64,000 nucleotides of DNA from Bryopsis sp. KO-2023. Taxonomy: Eukaryota; Chlorophyta; Ulvophyceae; Bryopsidales; Bryopsidaceae. The translations under genes were made by a program, and so were the position numbers. The stretch lies in the NCBI GenBank assembly GCA_030272585.1, contig BSYQ01000009.1, positions 2,542,001 through 2,606,000 on the forward strand. The letters run 5' to 3'. Positions 44,369-56,165 of the stretch are shown here, piece after piece. Below the pieces are notes generated by a model. The model saw only the letters and a program-made list of their open reading frames with translations, searched no databases and had not been told where the DNA came from. Positions within the stretch are counted from its first letter, which is position 1. Each line of letters begins with the position of its first letter.

Positions 44369-44854
44369 CTAAACCACACTGCTCATTCTCCTCCTCTTCG
44401 TGTGGTGCGATTCCTGGTTACGGTCGGAAACTCTTCGACCCTCCAACGCCCTCGTTAACGCCAAAAACTTCCGTTTGGAATCTTCCGCCTGCTTCGCTCT
44501 GGACGCAGCCAGCCTGGGACTCTTCCTACCCCCAACCAACATCCACGACTTCTTGTTCGAAACCGGCTTGGCCACGCTCTCGTCCTCCCAGTCGCATCGC
44601 TTGCCGAAAAGGGGATTGTCGAACGTCACGAACGCATGCAACGCAACGGGTTGCGGCGTGGGTAGCGGAGATTCGGCCACGTTCGAAGCTGGAGGCTGGG
44701 AGGGGAATGTCGCGGAGGGGCGACCGCTGGTTCGCAACGGTGTCTCGATGTCGGTGGCGCTCGTGAAACCAGAAGTGTCCTCCTCACGGGAGCGCCTGGA
44801 ACGTTTTGGTGACATTCTTTCGCGTTTGCGCCCAGAATGGGACGAAGGAGACAT
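44369..44854 (-). CDS. basic, Ser/Arg-rich 161-aa ORF, unrecognised
   Basis: Single open frame from ATG 44854 (MSPSSHSGRKRERMSPKRS) to a stop at 44369. It lies in a GC-richer block, as the exons of neighbouring genes do. Arg/Ser-rich start, a middle segment (ALHAFVTFDNPLFGKRCDWE), then GGRKSPRLAASRAKQ and a basic end (TKRRRMSSVV). A nuclear protein is plausible from the composition only. It could also be a 5' exon of the JmjC gene downstream, but no donor joins them convincingly. No family recognised. Confidence 0.4.
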   Translation of the reverse strand: MSPSSHSGRKRERMSPKRSRRSREEDTSGFTSATDIETPLRTSGRPSATFPSQPPASNVAESPLPTPQPVALHAFVTFDNPLFGKRCDWEDESVAKPVSNKKSWMLVGGRKSPRLAASRAKQAEDSKRKFLALTRALEGRRVSDRNQESHHTKRRRMSSVV

Positions 44855-45144
44855 TTCAAGCTGTACAGGTTGAGAGATCCAGCGGAGCTCGACCAGTCTG
44901 TTTTAGAAACACGAAGGTTGTGTTCAGTGCTGCGTCCACACCCTTGGCTTCAGCAAGTATATGTGGGGCGACGACCCAGCCTTTCTGAAAGGAATCGGAT
45001 TTCTGGCAGCCAGGGCACTGTCCTGTCCAACCGAGGCTTGGTCGTAATATACTCATAATTGAGCATTTCGGACGAAAATGGGTTTGTGTCCGTCATGCTG
45101 CAACCACAGAAAAAACAGGCAAAATATCAAAAAACCCCTAAAAA

Positions 45145-45423
45145 CGTAACAAAAAACCCCTAAATCTCAGTCGGTCATCGAAAATGTCCGTCATAAGGGT
45201 ATAGGGGTGTTTAGGGTCGCGTTAGCCGCCGCAGCGACCGCGCGACCGGCGTGCGAGTTAGACCGGCGCGACCGAAGCGACCGCGACCGCCGCGACCGGA
45301 GCGCCGGCGCCCATCGCCGTGTTTTGTTTCTCGTTCAGTCTGACTCTGCGACATTTTGGACGTAGTCATCACAATTACTCAGCGCAACTCAGTCAGACGG
45401 AAATTTAGGGGTTTTTTGTTACG
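45145..45423. mobile_element. 279-bp element with perfect 21-bp inverted ends and GC-rich core
   Basis: The left end at 45145-45165 begins CGTAACAAAAAACCCCTAAA. The right end at 45403-45423 is its exact complement. The core is very GC-rich with many GCGACC words (45210-45310), unlike anything around it. A second partial copy of the left end lies just outside (45131-45140). No coding potential. A non-autonomous DNA element is the simplest reading. Confidence 0.6.
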
Positions 45424-45458
45424 CTGCCCTTATGTTTTTTGGCAACATAAGTCCAATA

Positions 45459-45560
45459 CAGTCGGGTCACGATATACCGCCGGTGTGTGTCAGCTCAAAA
45501 AAACCGGCGTTATATCGAGTACGGCGCTATTCAAAGCGGCGGTATTGGGTGACCCGACTG
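45459..45560. mobile_element. 102-bp pogo/Tigger-like MITE with TA target duplication
   Basis: The ends are CAGTCGGGTCAC and its complement GTGACCCGACTG; they extend to 24 bp with four mismatches (inner part TACCGCCG on both). TA flanks each side (45457-45458 and 45561-45562). A CAGT start and TA target site are hallmarks of pogo/Tigger-type Tc1/mariner elements. It is too short to encode a transposase. Confidence 0.75.
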
Positions 45561-45569
45561 TAACCGGAC

Positions 45570-48500
45570 TCAACTGTGGTCAGTGGCGGAACAAACCGTG
45601 TGCTTCAACAGGCAGCTATCCAGGAGTTCAAGTGTATGTTATTGTTAACTCCACTGCTTCAAGTCAGGAAGTGCCCCATGCTGAGATGGTTTTGACAGCT
45701 GGGCAGATCACTGTGATGAGTCCAATCATTTCCCTGAAACCAAATGTATTTCCATGGTGTTGGAAGGGTTGCATTTGCACACATGCATATGTTCATAAAA
45801 ACATGTCTTTTTCTCCTCCATTCGGTCTGCACCTGCACATACGATGTGATGTTTTGAAGGATCATCACAAAAATAAATAACATATTACTTCACTTTTTAT
45901 TGTTTCAATATTATGTTACGACTTGCACAAGACAGCATTTGATGCTTGCCAGGTGCACACCTCGTTCAATGTTGGTCATCTAATCACAAAACCCCACCCC
46001 ATCCCCGCCCCCCCAAGAAAAACTAATCCCACCATACATATCCAGAAACACACACGCACACACATGCACATATGCATGCATGCATGTACACATGTAAATG
46101 GATGCATGCAGTCTATCCCCCCTCCCCTCCTCACCCACTAAAGCTGAAGAGTTTTCAAATGCAGTGTCAAGGAAAAACAAGACGTAACGGAGATTAGGGC
46201 CACAATACCGTTTCTCCCCCCGACCCCCCCAAATCTCCACCACTATATTTTTCCCCTTCCTTTTTTTAAAATCAAAACCAGAACCTAAATCCTTGTTTGC
46301 TTCGTCTTGTTTCTTTTTTCCTTTGTTCAAAAGACCCCCCCCCCAAAAAAAAAAAAAAAAAAGATCATCCAGATATTTTCAACACACAGAGTTGAAAACA
46401 AAACAATGGATCTGGTGATTTTTTTTTCTTTCTGCTACTCTACCTAAAAAAAGGAAAACAAAATATCTATTTCTTACCAAGAAGCTTGGCATATCCTAGA
46501 TCGATTTCACTTCCCGACCCTTTTTTTTTGTCTTTCTTTGTTTTCTTTTTTCTTTTCTTTTTTTTTTCTTTTGTTTAATTTTCCTCCAATTTCAGTCTCT
46601 TCAAGGCTCGAAGATCACCATGGGTAATAGATCATACCCCTGTCCTCCTTCCCTCCCAATTTTTATCAAAAAAAGAGAAAAAAAAATCCCCGCCCTCCCC
46701 TCCCATTCCCTCCCATCCCAAATTCAAAGTCAACAAAAAGAGAAAGAAACCCACAACAAAAGAAGCCATAGCTTATGGCTCAGGGAAATTAAACAAAAAA
46801 AAACACGAGTCAAGTAGATTCGTCTGCAACTTTTCGGCGTTAAAACAAAAAACAAATTTCCGAGATGTTCTCTGCCACCACTAAACACAGCCATCCCTGA
46901 CAATTAACCAAAAAAGAAAGAAAACAAAAAGATAAGAATGGTCGATGAACAAAAGAAAAAAGCCGCCCAATTCTCTTTTCTCTGTTAAAATGAAATTTAA
47001 AAAGAGAGCGCCCTTTTGTGAAATCTGATTCACAACCATTGTTGCATTTCTCTTTTTCTTTTTTCTTTTCCACTCCACCAGCTCGTATCATTGAATCCCA
47101 CCATTTTGCCAGTCGAAAAAACCATGGGTGGTAAAATTAAAAAAAAAGAGCAAAGAGAAAAGAAGGAACGATATTACTTTCGATCTGAACTAAACCAACA
47201 CCAACCTGGAAAGAAAAAGAAGAAAAATGAAATGAGGGAAAAAAAAACGCAAAACTGAAATCTCTCTCCCTCTTTCCAAATACCATATCCAACATCAGAT
47301 ATTCATAATCTAAAAATAGAAATATATATATATATATAGATATATATTTTTCTCTCTCTTTTCTCTCAAAGTGTAACATCCGGAATGCCCTCTACAAGAG
47401 AAATCTATTTTTTCTCTTTTTTTCTGGCAAATTTCTTTTTTTTTCTTCTTCCATTTTCCCTTCTAAAACTCTTTTCCCGCAATTATTATTCGGCTTGAAG
47501 ATTGTTTGTAATTTATCCATTTTCTAGTGCATGCGTGGTCCTCTTTTTTTTTTTCCATCTCTCTGTCTCTCCAGCACTTGCTCTCAACTCCTTCAAGGTG
47601 TCGGCCATCTGTAGCTTGAGCTCAATTCACTGTTTTCAGTTTTCCTTTTTTTTCCTCACTCTTTTTCCTTTTCATCACTCTTTATCATCTTAAGACGACT
47701 AAAAGGTTTTGAAAAAAAGGCCAAAAATAAAAGAGGCCGAAAAAAGAAAAAAAGAGGGATTCTCCTTATATACTTTAGACCAAAACAATTATAGGGCAGA
47801 TGAGCCGAGTGTCAATACACCACAAAGAAAACCACGCATGCAAAAATTCAACTGAAAAATGAAAAACTTGATCGATAATTGCCTCTTTTCTTTTTTTTCT
47901 CCTTTCAACTCCTTTCCGCAAGGAAAAAAAAATTCCAAAAAAGTGGAAAGAACATCTCACCGAGTTCTTTCTTCCCCCACACCATCCTTATGTATCTCCT
48001 TAAAAAGTTTTACCTCCAGTGTTTAAAATTTTTTTTTTTTGCCATTTTTTTCTTTTTTTTGTAACACCTGTTTCTGAATTATATAAACATATCGAACGAG
48101 ACTCGACACCATAGGTTGCGCCTTTTCATTGCATAGCTTCAAAAAAGCAATGTGTTTTTTTTTTCTTTTTCTTTTTTTTTCCCTCCTGAATCATAAGGAA
48201 ACTCGAAAAAAAAATGCCCCATTTTCTAATAGCAAGAAAAAAATAATATGCCATGTAAAAAAACACACTCACATAAAAAAAAAACATGCCAAATATAGAG
48301 CGATTTCATCCATCAACCGCCCTCCAAAGATGCCCACCCTCCCCATGGCTCGTTTCCTCGACTCATAACAGATCAATCCTCCCTCCCCCCCCCCCCCCCA
48401 TTAAAAAAAACAAAACAAGCAAAAACAATTCATCAATAACGTGAGTTTTTTGTCCTGTCTTTTCTCTTCTCCCCCACCCCAGGCATTTTTTGACTGATTT

Positions 48501-50290
48501 TTTTAAGGGGGTTCTTTTCTTTTTCCCTTTTTTTTCCTGCCCGCCAACCCTTATCAAATTCGACGATAAAATCAAACCCCCCTCCCCCCTCTCGTCACGA
48601 GGAAAAGCACTTGTGCTCCACAACTTGCATTTTTTTTCTTTTTCATATCTCTTTTTCCTTTTTTTTTTTTGCGATATCCCCCCACTATTTTTCGTGCATT
48701 CTCGCCCGTCCACCCCTTTCTTCTTGTTGATTTTTCTTTTTCTTTTTCAGTGTTCAATTTCCCCCCATTTTTCTAAACGAAAAAACAAAAAAGAGTACTC
48801 TTTGCTTAGTCTTGGGTTCATCATCACGTGCCAACATCATCATCTCACTCCGGGATGCATGCATGATCACTCCTTATTCCACAAATATTTTTTAACGATG
48901 GCTTCTTTTTCAGCGTTTTTGTTTGCTTCCCCCCCCCCCCCCCCAGCAAAATATCCCCACCACCAGGTTCATTCAAAAACAAACGTGGGAAAATCGATAA
49001 AATCGATTGTTGATTTGACAGAAGCTGGAGAATTAAACCTCCGGCAGATCTTTCAACTTTTTTTCCCCCCATAATGACAACTACGGTGAAACCGTTCAAG
49101 TGAATGGGGAAAAAAAAAACACAACAAACCCACCCAAACACACCCAAAATGAGACCTTTTTGCTCCAGATTAAAGTAAAATCGCCAAATGATCAAATCTT
49201 AGTCATCGGTTTAAAATATTTGCTTGATGACGCTGCCGCCTTGATTTGGTGAATTCTGCATCCGTATGACATAGAGAGCATCGACCCGAGATGACAAATT
49301 AACACCAAATAACAAAAAAAAACGCAGGAAGAAAAAAAAACAAAGGCATCTCATCCCAATCCTTTTATCCCCTCCCTCCCACCCTCCCAAATCAACATTA
49401 CAATAACCGGAAAAAAGAAAAAGAAAAAAAGAATCGCACCCTGCTCGGTCATCACCCACTCGTTTTCTTCCTCCATTCTCCCATCCCCATTTTTTTTTTC
49501 ACAACTTTGCACTCCTTGTAAGGAGACGAGAAAATATGAAATTAAAACAAAAAAAAACAAGGGATGAAAAAGCAGAAAACGGTTGTTTCTTTGTAGGTTT
49601 TTTTTTTTTTCGAACGGTACAAACATGGGGAAGACCACACTCCTGAACACATCCACCGCCAGCGAAAAAACCCTCACACAATTCTTCTCCTCATCAACTA
49701 TATCAATACTGTTGCTTTCGTTTTTTCCTAACCATCCCTGAAGTTTCCCCTTAAAAAAACCCAAATCCCACTTTCCCGAAATGCCTGACCTGAAATCCCC
49801 CCCCCACACCTGGCTGCAGCTTTTTTTTTTCAACCCCACAAATTTCTCCCAAACTGAACACGACTTTGGAACATGAACTTTGATACTCACATCGGCCATT
49901 GTGAGTTTTTTCTTCTTTGAAAGATCCCCCCCCCCAAAAAAAAAAAAGAAAAAAAAAGAAGAGAGGAGAAGAAGAAGCAAACCTACGAAATGCTGCTTGG
50001 ATACTTGGATTTTTTTTTTCCTGTCCTCTGAATTTTAAAATTTTTTTTCAGTTTTTTTTTTGCCTTCCTGCCAACATGCTCTCCTATCTCTCTCTCCCTC
50101 CTCTTTTTTTTTTCTTTTTTTTGCTGCTTGTTTTTGGTGTTTTTTTTCGCAATCGTCAATTATGTTCGTTTAATTTTCTTTTTTTTTTTTTTCATGGAAT
50201 CTCTCCCTTTCTCTTTTTTTTTTCTTTCTCTTGTCTTTCTCTTTCTACCAACTTCCCAAGAAAAAAAAAAAAGCTTAAAGCATTGGACGC
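45570..50290. other. long T-rich, low-complexity region with possible micro-exons
   Basis: Dominated by T-runs, C(n)A(n) tracts (46335-46362, 49926-49947) and A-runs. A few GC-richer islands have splice-like edges on the plus strand: 46594-46621 (SLQGSKITM), about 47081-47126 (LVSLNPTILPVEKTM) and about 47571-47593. On the minus strand they are 49874-49895 (ATG, MADVSIKVHVP) and about 49240-49290 (RVDALYVIRMQNSPNQGG). They might be exons of one or two small genes with long introns, but I could not build a chain with consistent phases. 45570-45880 has an open plus frame without motifs. Confidence 0.3.
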
Positions 50291-50295
50291 AATCA

Positions 50296-52004
50296 TTACA
50301 TGATTGAGCAGCATGGTCGTTTTTCCCCTTCCCATACTTCTTCCACGTCGGATTCATCGTCGTCGCTGTTTCAAAAAAAAGAAACAAAAAATCCTTTTTG
50401 AAAACGATCAAATAAAGAAATTAATAGAGAAAAGAGGTGGGAAAAAAAGAGGCCAAAATGCTTTTAATGTCCAATGACCGTCTCTATTTTTATTTTCATT
50501 CATGTTTTAGTTTTATTTTTTTCCTCGTCTGGATGTCACTAAAAAGGCGACACAGAGAGGCTCTATGAAACGCACTCTTTTTTTTTTTTTTTTTTTTAAT
50601 TTAAACGATATTCCACAAAGAATCTCAATTAAATTTCGAATTTCGCCTAAACAATTAATTCAAAAACAAAAATCATTGATTTATCATACCAGTAAAAAAA
50701 AAAAAAAGTTGATAAGCAAGGAGCTAGCTACTCACCTGACAACAAATTCCATCACAGAATACAACTCTTTCCCATGGAAATCTTGCCAAGCAAGTGCAGG
50801 TCCGCTCTTTTGCTTGATGTCTGGAGATGGTGAATTTTTTAGTATCGATTTGGGGGCTGCCACTGCCACGGGCACCTTCACTGATTTTATCTTCTGTGAA
50901 TTATCCTCCATGGCCTCCACATTTTCAACCACTCCTTTTTTCATCGGAAAACCCGATGATGCTGAGACTACAGAGGGCATTTGGCAATACTTTGATTTAT
51001 ATGATGAGCTGCAAAGCAAATTCCACACACACACACACCCAAAAAAAATTGCAATAGTCAGAAAGAAAGAAAAGAAAAATGCTATGGCCGACAAACTACG
51101 TTTCTGGCTTTAGTATTTTTTTCATATTTTTTTTTTTCAGGGGGGTTTACCCAAACGACTGAATTAAGGTGCTTGATTTTTTTTTGATCCATTTTTATCC
51201 TGCAAATGTTCAACAAAAAAGATTGGTTCGTTCCAACCTTTTTTTTTGGTCCCACCAAATCCTTCAAAATTGAAAGGGGAAAATTCGAAAGCTTATCAAT
51301 GTGTGGCATGTATGTCTGACTCCCATACAAAGACTCTTCCCCAAGCAAAGTCACTTGATAAAAAAAAGCACCAAACATCCCCCCCACCCCCCAAAAATAA
51401 GAAAAAGAGAAAACTGTGAAAAGATTTCGGAAAAAAAAGAGAGAATAAAACGGACGAAGGAAGGCGACCAGAAAAACGGACTCGATTGTTGATTGATATC
51501 CAGCATCGTCGGTTGGGAAGCTTTCGGTTGACAGGGAGATAGAAAACGGCTTTATTTTCGTTTTTTTCCACGTCGCGACGAGTCAACAGACATCAGAGCC
51601 GGCATCCCGACCCAGTCAACGCTACTTTTTGACTCTTGAGGGTCTCCGAACAAGGCGCGGTGCAATTTTTCTACAGTTGCGACCCCCCAAAGAAAGATTG
51701 CAGCTCCTTTTACTTCGCTAATTTGATTCCATCCCCCAGTCCCACGCTGGAGCCCAAAACAAACCAACCACCTATAACCGAAACTCCCCCCGAAACAACC
51801 CCACGCGACCGCCTCGACCTCAAGACAAAGGAATGGCACCCAACACAAACCCTGGAAAAAACTGGACAGATTGATATCCCCCCACCCAGTCCCCCACGCA
51901 CTCACCAGTTCGGTGTTAATTCCAACGGTCTTGAATTTTTCTTCGAATGTCGCACGAGTTCTGCCTGCTAGTGTAGCTTGGTTACGTGAACGTGGAAATT
52001 TCCT
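50296..52004 (-). CDS. SILK-motif protein with C-terminal CaaX box (5' end unresolved)
   Basis: Supported exons: 52004-51906 (NQATLAGRTRATFEEKFKTV), 51018-50740 and 50366-50296. The last two join in phase and read KSILKN, then ALAWQDFHGKELYSVMEFV, then SDDDESDVEEVWEGE, ending RPCCSIM and a TAA stop. CSIM is a CaaX box of the farnesylation type (X = Met). SILK is a known docking motif for protein phosphatase 1. The combination W-x-D-x-x-G-K-x-L-x-x-V-x-E-F plus acidic run plus Cys-rich CaaX resembles small uncharacterised plant proteins. A stretch at 51700-51490 may hold another exon. The start codon is not identified. Likely membrane-attached by prenylation; a PP1 link is inference. Confidence 0.55.
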
Positions 52005-52209
52005 CTGTCTATGTTTTTTTTTTTCGCTCTCCGGCTTCTTGCTCCGTGTTTCGACAGTTCGCCGAACCCCTTTCCCCACGTCTTCTTTTTTTTGGTCGTG
52101 AGCGCACGCTTCAGAAACCCATAACTTTGGAGAAAGGCTTTTTTTTTTTTTGGCGTAGTTCACACCCTTTGCAGTGTCACGTCTTCGTCGTCCGCTCGGT
52201 GTCACTCGT

Positions 52210-53222
52210 TTCTTTTTTTTTCTTTCTTTCTCGCTCCTTTCTCTTTTTTTTCGTGTTTTTTCCTTCTTTGTTTGGTCCTATCGAACTGAAGTGGCGAAGG
52301 AAGGCGTTCGGCGGCTGGCGACGGTGAGCATTCCACGAATCCACAGCGTTCGTTTCGATATCCCCTTCCGCAACAAGAACCCCAGACGATGAGGCGAGTG
52401 CGTATTTTTTTCCACTTTTTTTTTTCGTTGTCTGGGTCTATGTTGCACGGTGGGACCCCCTCAAATCGTAAAGCAAACGTAAGATTCGCAGCGGAGAAAA
52501 TCTGACACGAAGGTGTCCAACGTCTGCCAACTTTTTTTTCCGCTCTTTTCACAAGAATCCGGCACTGCGGGTACAAGACTCATTTTCTTCCAGCGAAGTG
52601 CTCGACGAAGGTAGATTCGAAAAACGGACCTGATACGAAAACAGTTGACAACCATAGACGACCGCCTGTTGAGAGCTGCATTCTCTAGGCTCGGTTTTTC
52701 GGGAACGAGAGGTGAAGTTTGAGTTCACGTCGAGACGTTACGCTGTTTCGGCTCATAACGCCTTGAAAAAGCGTTATGAGACAGGGTTGGGCTTCTTCTC
52801 TGTCTACGCAGGGACGCTTCTATGGTTTATTTAATAGTGACTGGGGGTGCGGTTTTGGAAGTACGAGGTAGCAAATGATAGAGTGCGGACTTGGGAAGGG
52901 CAAAAAGAGTGAAACACCAATAAACTTGGTGAGTTTGAGGTGAGGTGAGGTGAGGTGAGGTGAGGTGAGGTGGGGTGGGGTGGGGTGGAGAACGTGTTGG
53001 GCTGCTCATGGATAAAATGCATGGGTTTCCAGGCAACCTGCAAAACCACGCTCCATTTCTTCGAAATCCTCGAGGGCTCGTTGTCGACGGCTGTCATGAT
53101 GCTGTTTTGGTGGATTTCTATTCGGCGCCAGTGTGCGTCGACGCTGCCAGTGAAGCGGGTGCGGAGGAAGTAAACAGAGTTTAAAGTTATATATTTTATT
53201 TCCAAATCCTGTACCGTGCAGA
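52210..53222. other. spacer with a perfect hairpin and a GGTGA microsatellite
   Basis: No supported exon. 52752-52780 is a hairpin with a 10-bp perfect stem (CTCATAACGC / GCGTTATGAG). 52936-52988 is a GGTGA tandem repeat turning into GGGGT units. Confidence 0.5.
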
Positions 53223-53295
53223 GCACCCGTGGCGCAATGGATAGCGCACCAGACTTCTAATCTGGGGGTTGCGGGTTCGAGTCCCGCCGGGTGTG
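53223..53295 (+). tRNA. tRNA-Arg (anticodon UCU)
   Basis: A full 73-nt cloverleaf, no intron. The acceptor stem is GCACCCG against CGGGTGT with one G-U pair. The A box lies at TGGCGCAATGG. The anticodon stem CCAGA/TCTGG holds the loop CTTCTAA with anticodon TCT. The T arm is GCGGGTTCGAGTCCCGC and contains the B box. Discriminator base G. The CCA end is not encoded, as expected for a nuclear gene. Confidence 0.95.
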
Positions 53296-56165
53296 CCCTT
53301 ATGAGTTCGTACTTATGTGAAATGTCCAACATTCGACATTTCTGCACTTAAATTCCCTGCTAGTGCTGTTTTCCTTTATTTCTGGTTCACGCAAATTGTT
53401 ATTTCCTTGGTCTCACCCTTTTTTTTATTACCCCTGTCCATCTCTTCCTTCAATTTGGATCTCACTCTTTGTCAGCGTATTTTCTCTATTTTCATTCCGC
53501 AAATTATCCATTGGCAGGTAAAATGCCGTTCTTGTCACACTTCTGAATGGGACATCAAGCGTGAAATAACAAGATCAGGATGCATTCAGACAAATCCAAT
53601 GCGTGTCCCGAAAATTATAATTTCCCTCCCACTTTGCCCCCCCCCCCCCTTGCACTTTTTCAATTCTCTTTCTTTTTTGTGGAGGAGAGGGGAAGGGAGT
53701 GCATCCTTCTGGGGGAAAAGGAAAGAAAGCGAAAATAGAAATGAAGGGACAAAAAATGGGGTAGATTGGTGCATATTGAAACGAATACGAAGAAAAAGAA
53801 AGAAAGGCCCCATGCATGGACAGCTCCAACGGCAATCATTCATCCACAGGTATAAGCGAGGTTTTTTTTTTTTTTCAGAGTGTGGATCTCGTGGAACTGG
53901 AAGGTTCACCCTAGATGATGGAGGCTGACAACATGGCAGAACATATATGCTCCCCAGTTTCATTGTCAGAAAATAAAAGTGTTGCGATAGAGTCAGAGAG
54001 GATATTTGTGGGTGATCCGATTTTTTTTTATTTTTTGTGTTTCGATTCTGTGAAGACACCCCCCCCCCCCCCCCCTTTCAAAAAGCAAAGACCTCTTCAT
54101 GAAAATATCAGCACAAATTTTCCGAGGACAGGGGACAAAAAGTGAAACAGTAGCTACCCAGACTGTTGTATCGCTGGTTAGGATGGACACTGTTTGAATA
54201 TTTGCTGTGGCAAACCTTGTCCCATGGTGGTATCATTTCTACTGCAAAAAGAAAGCAACCTAAAAGATCAGAAAATAAATAAATAAAGATGTGTTGAATT
54301 CAGTTTTCTTATAAATCGTTTTCTTTTTTCTTTTCCAATACAAGAAACCCCCCTTCATGCTGACAAATTCCCACATTGCGATACGACCGATTTGATGGTT
54401 CTAACAGATGCAAAAACGGAAAGAAAAAATTCTGCAACCCACAGATTGCGGTGGCAATACGTCGTTTTTTTTTGCTCCACATTTCCTCAGCGAACGCTAG
54501 ACTCCAAGAATAAAACCTGGGACTTCAACCGTCAAGATATCCAGTACGTACCGCAAGCGCAGGCGGGGGGGCACCGATGGGTGGTGTCGGCGCACCGACC
54601 ACTTTGTGGGTGTTCTGCGGTGCGCGACGCGAATCCCCTCCCAGAAAACGCCCACACCTGGCACCCATCTCCCAATCATCAACGCACTCAAGGGCAAAAA
54701 GCACAATCCCATGTCAGACTCGGTGCATTCGTCAACCAAGTACCTGAGCAGTTCGCGTCGGAAACGGGGCGTTTCGAAACCACCAAGAATAACCACCACC
54801 CCTCACCCCTTCGTGAGCGCGTGTCTGCCTCCCAAGACAAATACGGAGGGAGCACTGCTGGTAACCTATCGCTGACATAGCTCTTTTTTTCGGGAACGCT
54901 GCGAGGGAGGGTAGGGAAGGACGTCAAAACAGGTGTGTGTGTGCGACGAGATCTTTCACGACGACGGAACTGCAAAAAAAGAATTTCGAAAACCGTGTTC
55001 TGTACCGTTCGTTCGGGAAAAGAAGCTCTGGTTACGCGTTGCGCGTGCGGTGGTGGCTGTCGTATAGGGGCCGGTTTGTTGAGCGAGATTCGCTGTCGGT
55101 AGGCGTTATCCACCAAAGAAAATGAAGCGGAGTACTGTTTTTTCTGAGGGGAGAAACGCTTGGTGTTTTTTCGCCCCTCCCAACCCTAACGGCTGGCCCC
55201 TATTTACGTTTTCGACGTAAATGCTCGAGAAGCGACGGCCTCGAGGCCTCGCGCGATAACCTGCAGTGACGACCCGTCGAGTTTAGAGCTCATCTCCAAA
55301 CCTCGACCTGTCCCCTGTTTTCCGTTTTGGCCCCCTCGCTGTTCAAGAACCACCCCCACCATTTTTTTCTTTTTCTTTCCCACTTTGTCTAGAAAGCTTG
55401 CTCACCTTTTCCCACAATGGCTTTCAAACTTTTTTTTCCTCCAGACCCCACCATTATTGACTGTATGACATAAGAACCACAGTGTTTTTTTTCCCTCCTT
55501 TTGAAAGGGAAAACAAAAAATTAGCCATTTCTTTGCGAGGGTCCACAAAAAAAATCGAAAGCAGCGCCTGCATGGAAATTAAGAAAATTGAGAAACTACT
55601 CGTAGCATTCATTTCAAGAAATTCTGGAAATTCTGACCGGATTCTGCTGACTGTCATGGAATGTGAATTCAGAACTGCTCGATGAATTTGAGCTAGTTTT
55701 TTCACCCCTCACCAATCTGCTAACATATGCTTCGCCATGTGGGTGGTGCAAGGACCAAAAAAAAAGCGCCGTCCCAAGCCAAACTGGTCTGACTGGGAGG
55801 GCGCCTGGACCGAAAAAAAAAACATTTTCACAAACCGAACAACTCATTGTTTTTTTTTTTTCTTTTCTTTCGTCCACGGAAAGAAAAAAAAAGAAAAAAA
55901 TTCTGCTAGGCTAGCTAACAACACGGTGAGCCCCGCTTCGAAAATCAATCGATCAATCTTTGCTGTGTTGTTTTATTTCTTACCCAAATTTTGCGATCAA
56001 TTCGTTTTTTTTTCCATTTTTTTTCCCTCAAGCATTTTGACGAAAAGGTTCGATTTGAGCGGGTGTGTTGATGTGTGTGTTGCAAAAAAAAAAGGTCTTT
56101 CGAACCAAGAAAAAAGAGTTTAACCACCAGGAAGGCCCGGGGACGAAGAAGAAAAAAAAGGAAAA
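53296..56165. other. spacer with unassigned GC-rich open segment
   Basis: 54480-54880 is GC-rich with overlapping open frames on both strands (plus frames to 54875 and 54880; minus frame 54497-54799). Composition fits an exon, but no motif decides the strand. A possible small exon at about 53880-53914 ends SVDLVELEGSP and a stop. 54059-54075 is a C-run and 55130-55330 is moderately GC-rich. The right end presumably holds the promoter of the gene at 56166. Confidence 0.3.

Noticed and set aside
45356-45880. 174-codon plus-strand frame
   Set aside because: Its first third runs through the end of the 279-bp element and the whole pogo-like MITE; the rest has no conserved motif.
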